Assembly: GCF_964656455.1 (NCBI RefSeq)
Contig: NC_135717.1
Span: 6,944,001-7,008,000 of the forward strand
Direction of reading: 5' to 3'
DNA length: 64,000 nucleotides
Source: Halichoerus grypus
Taxonomy: Eukaryota; Chordata; Mammalia; Carnivora; Phocidae
Shown here: in pieces, positions 49,799 to 61,360 of the stretch
Layout: each line of letters opens with the position of its first letter
Numbering within the stretch: position 1 is the first letter of the stretch
The notes under the pieces: generated by a model
The model's input: only the letters and a program-made list of their open reading frames with translations
Told to the model about the DNA's origin: nothing
Database searches by the model: none
Translations under genes and position numbers: made by a program

Positions 49799-49836
49799 AA
49801 AAAAAAAAAAAAAGAAAAGAAAGAAAAGAAAACCCC
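49799..49836. repeat. A-rich simple repeat in the TRAPPC14 3' UTR
   Basis: A run of A followed by AAAGA-type units on the plus strand. In the minus-strand TRAPPC14 transcript it reads as a U-rich tract shortly before the poly(A) signal. Confidence 0.7.
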
Positions 49837-50357
49837 ACACAACTTAAAGTGCTTCAGGCTGCAAACGTAAACATGAGGGGCAGGAGGAGGCCACCTGGCT
49901 ATCTCCCCTTTCCCCGGAGACAGGAGGGTCATTGTCGGGGTCCCTTTACCATCACCACCCTCTAATCTCAGCCCTGCGGGTGGGTGGGAGGAGGGAGGGA
50001 GGGAATATCAGAGGCAGGAGGGACAACTTAATAGGAACAAGGAATACACTTTGTAAACTTAGAACCAGGGTACAGGGCGGGGGGCAAGGGAGCTCTTGGA
50101 GCCCCTGCCCTGGCTTCGGGGTGGGGCCAGCCCCCCCAGGGAGTCGGAGAAATACTGTTGGCTTAGTGCTGTAGCCATACCCGCCCATTTCACAGCTTCT
50201 TTCCTCGTCCCTCATCAGCAGACACAGACAGGCGGCCCTGTTGGGCCTCCTTATCCACGGTGGGAGGCATCCCAGGGGAGGCACAGTCTGGAGCGAGGAC
50301 CCCCTCCAGGGGCTTTCGGTTTCTGGGAGTGTAAGAGGGAGGAGAGCCCGCACGGTG

Positions 50358-53300
50358 CTACTTGACAGGCTCCACCACCAGGACCTTGCACTCACGCTTG
50401 GCAATCTTGTCCAGAGAAAGCACAGCCTTGTCCGGGGGCAGGTAGAGGGGGCGGCCCACAGGGGAGGCCACAGGGGGCGTGATGGCCCTGCGCTCCATCA
50501 CGCTGCCCGACCTGGGGGAAGGCAGAGGCTGTGGGCTCCGGTCGGACCCCGGGGACCCTTTCCTGCTCCCGCTCCAACTCCGGCCTCTACTGAGTCCAGT
50601 GGCACCCCCTCCCATGTGTCCATACCTCATGAGGTGGCTGCGGGAGGGCTGTTGGTGAGAGAAGGACTGAGAGCGGCCCAGGCTGGCCTGGTGTCTCTCC
50701 ACCAGGTCCCGGACAGCAGGGCTGCTGGGGCTGCTCTTTCGAGAGAGGGGCCGGGCCTCGGGCGGAGGGTGGGACACACTGGCCGTGAACTGCAGCTTCA
50801 GTTTCATGTGCTGGCTCAGCTGGAGCGGGGAGACACAAGTCAGCATTCCAGCTCGGCCTCCGGGCCCCAGCCTTCCTTTCCAATCAAGTTCCCCACTTGC
50901 CCCGCCAGTGTGGGATCGAAGTTCCACCTTCCCTCCACCCCCGCTGTTTAGTACCACCCGTGGTGTTTCGTCCACAGAGGCTGGTGGCTGACTCCTCCCA
51001 CCCCGACACTCTGCATAGCCCATCATGCAGTCCAGCCCCTCCCCAGCCCACCTCGAAGAGCCCCGTCCTCAGAGCCTGGAAGGCCACACTGAAGGTGAGC
51101 GCGCTGCCCTTCCGGGAAAAGCCTAGGTTGTTGAGGGGCGTGTGGCAGACAACAGAGTCCAGGGCAGCCTGCATGGCCCGGCGCTCCTCCTCACACAGCT
51201 GCTTTCCTGCAGGGGCGGGGGGGGGGAGGGACACAGAAACAGCCACCACTAAACACATCTGTACGGTGCTCCTCTGTTCACACAGCGCTTTCATGAACAC
51301 AGTCTCATTTGCTCCTCAGAGCCCCTCTGTGCAGCAAACTGAGTATGTCATCTTTTGCTGAACTTTATAAGTAACAACAGCTAATACTTACTGTGTGCTG
51401 AGGTCTATTCTAACCATTTCACTTATGTTAACCGTTAAATCACCATAACAACCCCATGAGATATTATTTCCCCCATTTTAGAGAAGAGGGATCGGAGTGA
51501 GGCTCAGAGAGATTAAGTAGCCTACCTAAGGTCACACAGCTAGTGAATGGGAGAGGTAGAAATCAAATATACCGGGGAGCCCAGATCCAGGGTCAGTGCC
51601 CTTAAAATCACTGTCCCGCTGCTTCTGTAAGCTTTCCATCGGGGACACTGTGGAGACCACCATGGTACAAAGCCGAGGTAGCCTGCCACAAGCCACCCAC
51701 CTCCATGACTTCCTTTCCCCTCCTCTTTTGGGACAAGGTCCCAGAGCCTGACAGCCCACCTACCAGCCTGTGCGTGCTCTGGGGTCCACACAAGCCTCAC
51801 AGCAAGGAAGTCTTGGAGATTGTTGAGCAGTGTGTAGGTGACCGTGAATCGCTCGTAAGTCCGAACAGGGGACTCACAAGAGGCAGTCATCACAAAGCAT
51901 GGGCGGTCCAGGCGGATGCTGGGCAGGCTAGAAGCAGTGAGAGAGGGAAGCGGGGCGTCTATTGCCAAATAGGTGAACAGGACGATGCCCAGCGGGGAGT
52001 CCCACAAACTCACCGGTAGTGGGTGTAGATGCTCTGGGTGAAGGGCAGCTTTGGGGTAGACCACTGAACCACAGCAATCAGGGGAACTTCTAGGCCCTGT
52101 AGGAGAGACAAAAGGAAACACCATGTGTATCTGAGGTCCCCTTCCATCTTTTGTTACCCCCTGGCCTTTCCCTCCCACTGCTTTTTCTTAACCTTGCTCT
52201 TCGAGCATACCAGCCTCTTATACTCACCTCTTTGGCCCCTTGAGGAGGTTGCTCACCCCCTCTCAGCTGAAACAGGAAGTTGTGTTCCTCCAGGGCACTA
52301 AGCGGGCAGGGGAAGCAGCCAGAGGTACCAGGGAGCCGGCAGAAGGAGCCCATGGAGACTTCCCCAGATTGGTGACTAGTTCAGCAGAAAGAGGGACAGA
52401 GCTTGATCTTTTCATGCCAGAGCTCTTGGCCCTGCCCCCATCCCCACTTTGCAGCCCTGCCCCCTCCTCAGGACCTCACCAGACATTGTCCACCAGCAGC
52501 ACTGAGCCGTCGGGCATGACAGGTAGATAACTAGCATTGAAGTTTGGGAGAATACGGATATCCCAGATGGAAATTTCCTCCTGGGAGGAGCTGTTCAGCA
52601 CTGTTGGAGGTAACCAGCTCAGCTCAGCTAAGAGTACCTGGACCCCTCAAGCCCCGACTTTACCCCTCCAAAATTGGACCGATCCCCACCAGTGTGCCCA
52701 GAGTAACTGCCACCCAGTCAGTGCCCTTGCTGCTACCAAAGACCTGAGCCACAGATCTGCTCACCCTTGAGCACTGTCAAGTGTTTTCCAGCCACAGTGA
52801 ACTGGCGGCATTTCAGAACCGGAGGGGGCAGCAGAGTCAGCAGGGTGCTCACTGCAGGAGAGGGCCCAGGCAAGAACTGATGAGCTGGGCACAGACCTCA
52901 CCTCCAACCCACAGTTCTAATCTTACTCTGCTCCCCAGATCATGCACTTGCCAGTATTACCCCTCCACTCTGTCCCCCAAATTCCAGACTCCAGCGTTTC
53001 CTCTCTGCATTTTCCCCACCTTGGGCCTTGAAAGCGCTCTGCTCCCCCCGGAAGGTCTCCCCCGGAGATCGGGTCTGCAGCAAGCGCAAGTAGCCTTGAT
53101 CTCTGACCTCTGGTGCCTCAACCTCCCGTTTCCACACAGTCACTACAATCTGAGCACAAGGGACACAGGACCTCGGTCAAGACGAGAGACAGCCAGCCCA
53201 GCCTTAGAAAAGGAGTCTGAATTAGGACAACATCCCCACCCCTTGCCAATCTTACCTTGGCCTTAGGTGTCCCTGGGGGCAGCCTATCCAGTGAAACGGT

Positions 53301-53970
53301 GAGTGGGAAGATGACCTCATCTGTGGACACAATTGGTTCCTCCACAGGCAGCTGGGGTTTGTGAAAGGAGTAAGAGGGCGGGAGAGTCAAAGAGGCAGCC
53401 TGCGGCGTTCCCTTTAAGATGTGATGTTCTCCGTTCTTCTTGGCCTCCGCTCTCCTCCGTCATCTGCCTCCTTCAGGCCCCCAGCGTCCATCCCCTCCTG
53501 TCTCTGGAGCCCAGCAAACCGCCCCTCCGCCCTGTGCCGTGTCACCCCAAGCTCCTCACCGTGGTCGCTCCCCCTGAGGTAGCAGGGCCCGGGCCGTGGG
53601 TGAGGAGGGGGCTGCAGCCTCGAAACAACGCCCCACCGCCAGGATCCCCGCCCCCTGGGGGTTCGGGATCCTGGTCTGCGGAGCCACCGCCCCCGGGCGC
53701 CCCGCCTCCGGCGCTGACCGAGGCCAGGGCGGCCAGGGCCGTTGCCAGTTCTGCCCAGGCCCCTCGGGAGCCCAAGCCCGGGCCGCCCCCGGCGCCGGAC
53801 CCCGCGCCTCCCCGGCAACGCAGCACCAGCAGGAAGCGGACAGTCTCCCCCAGGTAGAGATGGTTGCGCCGGGGCAGCGCCCGGTACCGGCCCGGGTCCC
53901 CCGCCAGCTCCGCGCGCGGCGGCAGCGGCACCGCCGGGAAATACATGGAGTAGTCACATTGGGACTCCAT
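50358..53970 (-). CDS. TRAPPC14: TRAPPC14 (C7orf43/MAP11), TRAPPII complex subunit, 11 coding exons, 580 aa
   Basis: Coding exons, in transcript order on the minus strand, are 53970-53560, 53351-53256, 53149-53020, 52851-52765, 52600-52480, 52375-52228, 52096-52014, 51927-51764, 51206-51052, 50819-50626 and 50511-50358. Every junction is GT/AG and keeps frame. The sum is 1743 nt, i.e. 580 codons plus TAG, equal to the human length I recall. The protein starts MESQCDYSMYFPAVPLPP and ends CKVLVVEPVK. Residues about 52-130 are Gly/Pro/Ala-rich low complexity. The middle looks like beta-rich sandwich domains, and residues about 490-540 are Ser/Pro-rich. There is no signal peptide or TM segment. 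Family knowledge: this metazoan TRAPPII subunit acts in Rabin8 vesicle targeting during ciliogenesis, and human variants cause microcephaly. Head-to-tail with GAL3ST4. The gene looks intact. Confidence 0.97.
51369..51605 (-). mobile_element. MIR in a TRAPPC14 intron
   Basis: TACTGTGTGCTGAGG, ACAACCCCATGAGATATTAT and AAGGTCACACAGCTAGTGAA, a well-preserved reverse MIR between exons 8 and 9. Confidence 0.78.
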
Positions 53971-54300
53971 GGGGCGGCGAGGACGGCGCGGGCGGGGGGC
54001 GAGGTGGGCCGGGGCCGGCGGAGGGCGAGGGGGCCGCTGGGGCGGGGCCCGGGAGTCCCGACACCCAACGGGTGCTGCGCGCGGCCGGGCCGGCCCGGGA
54101 GACCAGCCGGGGCCGGGAACCGGGGCAACGAACCCGGAACCGAGACCCGACAGGGCCGGAACCGGACTGCTGGGCCGATTGACTGGCGAGAAACCGGAAG
54201 CGGAAAGGAAGGGGCGTGGCCTCTGAGGCCCCGGAATTTGTGGGTGACCGGACCGCTGTGGCGGGGGGAGAGGCGGGGTCCGGCTGGGGTTAGGCTGCAG
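53971..54300 (-). promoter_or_regulatory. TRAPPC14: TRAPPC14 CpG-island promoter
   Basis: Extremely GC/CpG-rich DNA running from exon 1 (53560-53970) to about 54300. It has repeated CCGGAAC/CCGGAAG ETS-type cores (for example 54194-54200) and no TATA box. It lies only about 120 bp beyond the poly(A) signal of GAL3ST4, so that gene's transcription runs almost into this promoter. Confidence 0.7.
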
Positions 54301-54416
54301 TAAGAAGGGTTTAGGAGAGACTACAAGACAGATTTCTTAGAGAAGAAATATTAAAAGAACCCCCTCCAACTCCACTTCTCCCAGGAAGATGCAAAGCAAG
54401 TCAAAGGTTCAAATTA

Positions 54417-54422
54417 TTTATT
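54417..54422 (-). terminator. GAL3ST4: GAL3ST4 poly(A) signal AATAAA
   Basis: AATAAA on the minus strand, about 400 nt past the GAL3ST4 stop codon. The expected 3' end is near 54400. Confidence 0.7.
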
Positions 54423-54822
54423 CAACAAACATTTCATAGTGAAATGAGCATAGTCCAGAACCAAATAATTCATAGAGAAATGGACGCATTATTCCAGCCC
54501 ACACGTTCCAAATTTTTTCTGGCTTACTCCATGATTTGCTCCTCCGGGGGCTCTTTGAGAGTGCTATAGGGACCTGCCAGGGGGTTGGAAAGGGGAAGGG
54601 GCAAAATGGGCGGGGAGGGGGTACTGCAAGGAGCTGAATGCCTGGAATGCTTTGCACAGGCTGAAAGACTTGGTCCCCACATCTGTGCAAAGTTTCATTC
54701 AACCTCCAGGGCACAGACATGCTTTCAGAGGGAAGCAGAAATGGCATCTGGCCCCCCCATACTCAATCATGTGTGCCCTCTAGCTTCACTGCTCTTCAGC
54801 CTAAGACTTAGTGGTTTGATGC

Positions 54823-57800
54823 CTAGGGGGAGAGTATCCTTGAAGTCTTAAGGGGCAGAGAGACTGTTGGGGGAAACTGCTTGGCATCTAGCTTGTCCTT
54901 GTACTGTAGCTCAGGGGTAGCCAGACGCTCACACTCCTCCTGGTCTGTGAGGCTCAGTCCACTCCGAAGTACATAGCCCAAAACCTTACCTGACCCAAAC
55001 TGGAAAGGGCGGAACCGTCGGTCAGTGATATATTTGGGGTCTAAAGCCTCACCCCCCTCTAGACAATGTTTAGCCAGGGCCTCTCGGCGAGCCCGGAGCT
55101 CTGCCACGGCACTCTCCAGTCGGCTCTGGCCATATTGATTTATTCGTGCCCACAGACTGTGGTTGAAGTGAACATAGAGAGCCCAGTCCAGGTGGTTCCA
55201 GGCTCTGGCCCGTGCAGTCAGCTGCCTGTCCTCAGCGGTCAGTCCACCATTGCTGACAGGGCCTCTGCCCTGCTCACCTCCAGCTTGGGCGTTGTGCATG
55301 AAGCCCACCACATCATCTAGACCCCAGCACAGGGCATCTGCCAGTAGAACCAATGACTCATCAAAGTACTCGGCCACCAAGACCAGATCAAAGACAGAGT
55401 CCAGCCAGGCCAGACTCCACTGGATGAAGGACGAAGATCCCAAATCTAAAGAGGAAGGGCTGGATGTCTGGCTGTGACCACCAGCAACTGTGGGAGCAGG
55501 ATGGAAGACAGCATTGGGATCCAGGGGATGGTGGGCTCGGGGGCCAGTGCCAGAAGGCAAAACATTCAGCTGTGGGAGGCTGGGGTCTCTAGGTGGATGA
55601 GTATTACCTCTCTTGGTCTTCATCTCTGGGGGGAAGGGGAGGCCAAAGTCAAACCAGAGCAAGTTGCGTGCATAGTGGTCCCCATGGGCCCCAGGTCGGT
55701 AGAAGGCTCGAGGATTGGCCAGGAAGGCAGCCAAGGATGGCGCCTTGCGGAAGGCCGATGAGGTGGATTTATAGTAGGAGAAAGCAGAGCGGGCCAGAGC
55801 TGCTGGGTCTCGGACAATGGAAAAGAAGAAGCTGTCAGAAGGCATGACCTGAAGTACCTGCAGAGGAGAGAAAACAGGCATAGGGAGAAAGAACTGGGCC
55901 AGGAAGCAACTAAGCAAGCCCATTGCCAGTGGATCCCCTAGACTCCTCAAACCTCCTGGAAATTTCTGGGCTTTGCTGGAAACCCCCAGCTTCCTACACT
56001 AACACTTTGGGCAAGTTACTTAACATCCCTGAGACTCAATTTGCTCATCTGAAAAATGGGGACGTAGCTTCCCCCTGATTATGAAGGTACACTAGATAAA
56101 GGGTATGAAGGAACCTGGAACATGGGAAGCTACTCAAGAACATTAATTTCTTTGGGCCTCTCTGTATGGCTTTGGTCAGTAAAATCTTTAAGAATCAAAC
56201 TTTGTCTTCACTTCTCCAACAAAAACCTCTTAGGTGCCTACCCTGGGACTCTTGGTCACAGCTTCAAGAAAGGAACTAGTCTCAGGCCTCCTCCAGGTGG
56301 GGGTGTGTGGGGGGGAGTGGTCACTGGCAGCAAAGAGGGAGGAGAGGGACCAACCATAATGCTGTCTCAAGTATAGGCATCAGGTAGGCAGGCTAAGCCC
56401 AGGATGGCCAAAGGATAGGGTACTTCTGGGGTTCTTAGGCATCTTGGAAAGTAAAGGACACCCCTGGACTGGGCACTGGGGAGCTATGGACACTTGGTAG
56501 GGTGCTACCCTGAGGCCTGGGACATACGATTCTACTTCTCAGCAAGAAAGATGGTGGGAATTGACTGAGCCACACCCTAGGATGGTCCTGCAGCAGATCC
56601 ACATCAGGACCCAGCCCCTGGGCTCCCCAAAGGGTTTCTGCCTCTGAATATGGCTTATCACTAAACCTGACGCCCTCCCACGTTGTCCTCCAATCTGCTC
56701 TGCTAATGTGGGCATGCCTGCAGAGCACAGCTTGTAAACTGAGTGTCTCTTTGAAGGCAGGGAAGAACAGTACAGAGAACAGTCTGTGGCATCAGGTGAA
56801 CCTGCAATAAAATCCCAGTTCAGCCATTTACCAGTTGTGTGACTTTAGACAAGTTATTGAACTTCTCAGAGCCATTGTTCCTCCATCTATAAATCTGGGT
56901 TAACACTTACCTTGAATGTGGAAGTGCATGGAACATGGTAGGTACTCACTGAATGGTGATGACAATGAAGGTCAAAGGTCAAAAACCAGAGACACCTGCC
57001 TGAAAGATCATTGTCATCACCTCACTCCCAGCAGTGACCCCTCACTGCCCTTTAGATGATACTCATGACCCTCAGCTGCTTTCTCCAGCTCCAGCTTAAT
57101 AGGACACACACACATACACACACAGACACACACCAGGACTGCCACCACCACCAGGACCACCACACCTTTGCTGATATTCTGCTCCCTCTAAAATACCTGA
57201 TATTCTTCTTACTACAAAGTTGTGTCCACCCTTTCCTTAAAAACCACTTCACCAGAAAGCCCTGCTTCTTTTGGTGAATATTCTCCTCACAGTTCCAAAT
57301 ATAAACACACATACACATGCACACATGCCAGGGAAGGCCCTTTGACTTGGGAGCAGATGGACCTGAGTTCAAATCCTAGCTCTGCCGCTTTCTGTTAAGG
57401 AGGCCAGTCACTTAGCCTCTCTGAAACCTGACCTCATCTGTGTAATGGAGACATTTATAATGCCTTTCTGGCAAGGTGATGGTAAGCTTAGTACCCAGCA
57501 GACAGTAAGTATTCAATAAAAGTTCCTTCCCTGTATATTTTCATTTGCACATTGATTTTGTTTGCCCAAGAGCTCTCAGGTTCCTGGGTGTGTATGGATG
57601 AGTACGTGAGTGCATGCACACATCTTCCCCTTTAGAACTGGGGAGGAGGGGGTCAGGACCAGGCTAGGGCTTGGCATGTAGCTGATTCTCCGTATCTGGC
57701 AGAGGAAGATGGTCAGAAGGCAGTAGCTGAGCAAGGGCCCTGGTAATGTCAGTAGAAGGGGCCAAGAAGAGTGAGAGTCTGGGGGGTCAGAGTTGTCAGG

Positions 57801-58675
57801 GCACTGATATCAGTGGGGTAAATTGGTCAAGGAAAGAGACTGGAAAGCTCTAGATGGGAGAAGGCAGGACTTTGGCTCCCAGAAACTACTAGGCAAGGGA
57901 CAGCTGAGGAGAGGAGAACAGGAATCTCTGTGGCTCCCATGCCCAATTTTTGGGTGAAGGGGTACCTGGGAACCCCCAGGCCTGGGGCCTCCTCCCTTGG
58001 TGGTCTTGGCCACAAGCCCAAGCCCACGTCTCTCCAATCCCACCCATCCCCTCTTATACCCCTCACCTCTTTCAGGTTGAACCTCATGTGATGACAGAGG
58101 ATGTGGAAGGGGGGCTTGGTACCTCCACCCTGAGGGCGGTAGCCTTTGACCCGAGAGGCCTGGAAAAGCCTTGGGTAGCCGAACTGGTAGCGGGCAGGGA
58201 GGGCAAAGCGCAGCCCATGTCGGTCCCCGTAGCGATGAAGCAGGTTCAGCACAGAGCTGCTCCCAGATTTATGCGTCTTCAGGAACACAAGTCGCTGCCG
58301 GGGCAGGCAGGATGAAACAGCCGATCCCGGGGATGGGGCCAAGGGCTGTCGGAGCTGCAGGCCCGGTAGCCTGGGGAGAGATGGGAAGGGAATTTTCCTG
58401 TCCCTCACCAGCAGGTGGGCGGGCATCTTGTGGAGCAAGGACAGAGGACATGGAACCTCCTCAGAGTCCCCAAGAGTCACAGACCTAGGTGGTATGGGGC
58501 GGAGCAAATGGGGGGCATCTATAAGGCATTGGGACAAGATGGGAACTCACCTCCTGTGGAAGGGGCCCCCCCAGAGCTGGAGGGCAAATCCGATGGTCAT
58601 GAAGACTCCCAGAGCCACCCCCAGGCTCCGAGGCCCCCAGAGGCGCATGGTCCTGGTAGGAGACAGAGGGCCCAT
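54823..58675 (-). CDS. GAL3ST4: GAL3ST4, galactose-3-O-sulfotransferase 4 (3 coding exons, 487 aa)
   Basis: Coding exons are 58675-58551, 58370-58067 and 55857-54823, with GT/AG borders. They total 1464 nt, i.e. 487 codons plus stop; human is 486 as I recall. The protein opens MGPLSPTRTMRLWGPRSLG. A single hydrophobic segment at residues about 18-36 marks a type II Golgi membrane protein. The 5'-phosphosulfate loop LKTHKSGSSS is at residues 72-81 and the 3'-phosphate motif RDPAALARS at 159-167, both binding PAPS. Family knowledge: the enzyme transfers sulfate to the 3-OH of galactose, preferring core-1 Gal-beta1,3-GalNAc O-glycans. The large last exon holds most of the catalytic domain, and residues about 215-280 are a poorly conserved Pro/Ser-rich insert. 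An in-frame ATG at codon 10 is an alternative start. The intron 55858-58066 contains three MIRs. The gene looks intact. Confidence 0.97.
56005..56110 (+). mobile_element. MIR fragment in the GAL3ST4 intron
   Basis: GGGCAAGTTACTTAACATCC and CTCATCTGAAAAATGGGGA, forward MIR core. Confidence 0.72.
56783..56975 (+). mobile_element. MIR in the GAL3ST4 intron
   Basis: CCATTTACCAGTTGTGTGAC and GGTAGGTACTCACTGAATG, forward MIR. Confidence 0.72.
57103..57135. repeat. (CA)n microsatellite in the GAL3ST4 intron
   Basis: Interrupted ACACAC run followed by CCACCACCA units. Confidence 0.85.
57338..57525 (+). mobile_element. MIR in the GAL3ST4 intron
   Basis: GAGTTCAAATCCTAGCTCTG and AGTAAGTATTCAATAAAAG, forward MIR. 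Confidence 0.72.
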
Positions 58676-60140
58676 GTGGCACAGGTAAGGGTGATGCTAG
58701 CGAGGGACAGGGCAAGGGCCAGGCACAGAGGCAGAGACAGTTTGAGACAGCCGTGCAGCCGTGGAAGGCGCTGGTTTGAGATCGGGGGGTCATCCCCCAG
58801 GCCTGCTCGTAGCCCTGGTTGAGTCTGCCCCCTGAGTTAGCAGATTTTTGCCTCTGTCAGCGTCTAGAAGGGAAATGAGGGGGGAAGGAGGGGAGTCTAA
58901 GGAGAGGGTAGAGCCTTCTCTCCTGCTGCTGCAGCTCATTCCAGGAGTGGAAGCCTGGGGGGTGGGGGGGGGCATGTGCTCTCTATACCCAGATCTTCCT
59001 GGTGGTCCACAACTACTCCTGTCAGCTTCCCCGGCCCCCACCTGCAGTTTCTACCTGAGCCTCAGGGATTTAGAAGGGGAGAGGAGAAAGGCAAGACCCT
59101 GTAGAAGGACCCATCCGCTCATGTGCCACTGAGGTGGACATCGGCTGGCCCCTGGCTTCCTTAGCTTCCTCATGAGCTCCTCTGCCTGTGACAGATAGGG
59201 ATGAAGAGCCCCATTCTGAGGCCACAAGGGGCCTCCATAAGGAGGGAATGGGGGTCAGACAGGGCACAGGCTACTGAACCCAGGGAGGTCAACTACAGGA
59301 ACGACTTTGTCATGAGTACAAGTCAAAACTCAGGCATCTCTCGCCCCTTCCGAAGTGCTCTCAGCACAGGGCAGACCCCAGTGTGTGAAGAGCTGGGGGA
59401 GACGTGGGGTTGCTGATGAGGCTCAGCTCCCTGGACACCCCCTACTCCCCCGTGCCGGCTTTCCAACTCCCTCTGCACCCAGAGGAGATTGAGAGGGTGG
59501 AGCTGGAGAGAGAGAAAAAAAACTCTGCGACATAAAGATACCGAAAGATACAAACATGGAGCTTCTGAGTTCCTTCCCAGGCCCCAGGTTCCTAATCAAC
59601 TGGGAGTCTGGACTCACCCCTTCAGATCACAGCCGCAACCATGGGCCACAGCCCCTCCAACAAGCCCGACAGCCCCTTTCTGGGACAAGCCAGGAATAAC
59701 CCCGGGCAAGGAGAACCCACACTTGCTACCTAGAGACCCGCCCCCTCTGGCATCACCCCTCAAATCCCTCCCCCAACACAGCCCCCGGGATCCAGCCCCG
59801 CACCGGACTCCCTCCTGTGTCCAGACTTCTAGTCCTTTTTCATCCATCTCTGTCTCCTCCCATTAGCCCCATTCCAGCCCTCTGTCCCCTCCAGCTTTGG
59901 TGATTGCTCAGTCTGTGGCCAGCCCTTTGTTGGCCCCCTCCGGGGTTCTATGAACCCCCCAAGTCTCCTCCCATAAATTCGAACCCCCCAAGTCTCCTCC
60001 CATAAATTCGAGAGTCCCTCCACCGGCCGCGGCCTTGGCTTCACTTGCCCACTCACCAGGCCACCTGAGGAGCAGCAGGGAAATCAGGGTCTGGCCCTCC
60101 CGCCCGCCCCAGCCACCGCCCGGCTCCGCGCAGTGCTCAA
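58676..60140 (-). promoter_or_regulatory. GAL3ST4: Probable GAL3ST4 5' UTR exon, intron and GC-rich promoter
   Basis: On the minus strand a good acceptor ends at 58697 (pyrimidine-rich run then CTAG), giving about 21 nt of 5' UTR before the ATG at 58675. A strong donor CTG/GTGAGT lies at 60057/60056 inside a GC-rich stretch with Sp1-type boxes (60101-60110). A non-coding first exon ending at 60057, driven from about 60100-60250, is the simplest reading. This is inference from splice signals and base composition. Confidence 0.45.
59952..60009. repeat. 29-bp perfect tandem duplication
   Basis: Two identical adjacent 29-bp units (59952-59980 and 59981-60009), each running from GAACCCCCC to ATAAATTC. 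They sit just downstream of the proposed GAL3ST4 first-exon donor, inside its first intron. Confidence 0.9.
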
Positions 60141-60544
60141 CTTTCCCCATAAACTTGCTCCGCGCCCAGGCTCCTCCCCCTCCCTCCCTTTGTCCCGCCA
60201 GTCCCTGCAGCTGCTTGGGCTTTAATCGCGTCTCTGGGTCTCTCACTCCCAGCATCTTTCCTTCGTCAGGGCACCCAGCCCGCCCTTGGAACACAGCACT
60301 TCTACCCTCCTTTTGCACTTAGGAATCAATTATACCTTTTCCTCTTAGCTTTCTGCAGAACAAAAGACTCATTCAGGCAACAGAAAGAAGGAAAGAGAAA
60401 ATAACAGACGAGCTGAAAGCAGACATTGTCAAGGACCTGACAAGGTAGCCCCCATCTGACACACAGAGAACAGGGGTCCCCACCCTGAAGGCAGGGGCCA
60501 GAGGTGTGGTAATATTAAAGGCGCCTCAGGTTCAGGAAGAATTT

Positions 60545-60665
60545 TGCCGGTCCCCACAATTCTCCCCATTTTACAGATGAAGGGGCTCAGACCCAGAGGG
60601 TAGACAACTTGACCAAACAGAATGACAGGGGGCAGGTTCCAAGAGAGGTCAGAAGCCTCTGCCAG
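60545..60665 (-). mobile_element. MIR fragment between GPC2 and GAL3ST4
   Basis: CCCCATTTTACAGATGAAGG followed by decayed reverse MIR text. Confidence 0.5.
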
Positions 60666-60730
60666 GAGCCTGGGCTCAGGGAAGGATGCTAAAAGTCCAG
60701 AGTCACACACAGGGTTCAATACGTTAGCTG

Positions 60731-60736
60731 TTTATT
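60731..60736 (-). terminator. GPC2: GPC2 poly(A) signal AATAAA
   Basis: AATAAA on the minus strand, about 625 nt past the GPC2 stop codon. The expected 3' end is near 60715. Confidence 0.75.
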
Positions 60737-61157
60737 TGTAGAATAAACACTGAATCCAACACTGAAGCATGAAGTGTGGAAGCTTGTGAAGGATGTGGAT
60801 GACAGAGATCATGAGATGAGCTCTTTTTTTTCTTTTTGGTATTTTAGTTTAAGAAATTGATACTGAGAAAACTCCATAGAAACCAGGCCCACAGATCTTG
60901 ACCTTATTCACATACCCTTGTCCCCTGCCCTGCACCCTATCGGCACCCAGCTTTGTCCCTTTGAGCCCAGGTGCCCCACCCCTCCCCACTTCCAGCTTCT
61001 TTCAAACCCCACCCCCAATGGCAACTCTAAAACTCCTCCCTTTTTCCTTGTTGGGGCTGACAACTGGCCCAACATAGAGGCTTGGTTGGTGAGTACACCT
61101 CCTTCCTAAATAAATACCCCCAGCTCCCTCCTCCCCAGATTGTAAATGAAAAAATAA

Positions 61158-61196
61158 ATATTGTGAACACCCACCCACCCACCCACCCCCAACCCA
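61158..61196. repeat. (CCCA)n simple repeat in the GPC2 3' UTR
   Basis: Short ACCC-type tandem run within the GPC2 last exon, non-coding part. Confidence 0.8.
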
Positions 61197-61360
61197 CCAA
61201 TGGTAATCTCCTGGATTTGGGGCCCCAGCCATTCACCCAAAAAGTCCCTTTCTCTACCTCTCTGCATCCCCCTTCAACTCCTCCCCAGACCCAGCTGAAG
61301 GGCAGGGGGGAGGAGGGGAAGGGCCATGAACCCTTCTGATGCTAGGGCACCCCTCCCCTG

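Noticed and set aside
53596..54303. Several 140-235-codon plus-strand frames and other-frame minus frames
   Set aside because: They are shadows of TRAPPC14 exon 1 and its CpG island, with Arg/Gly/Pro-rich text and no family.
54823..55950. A 375-aa GAL3ST4 starting at the ATG at 55950
   Set aside because: Residues before VLQVMPSD are intronic. A good acceptor at 55858 joins this exon to 58067, giving the full family-length protein.
57827..58537. A 236-aa stand-alone protein
   Set aside because: It is the second GAL3ST4 coding exon read through into flanking introns on both sides.
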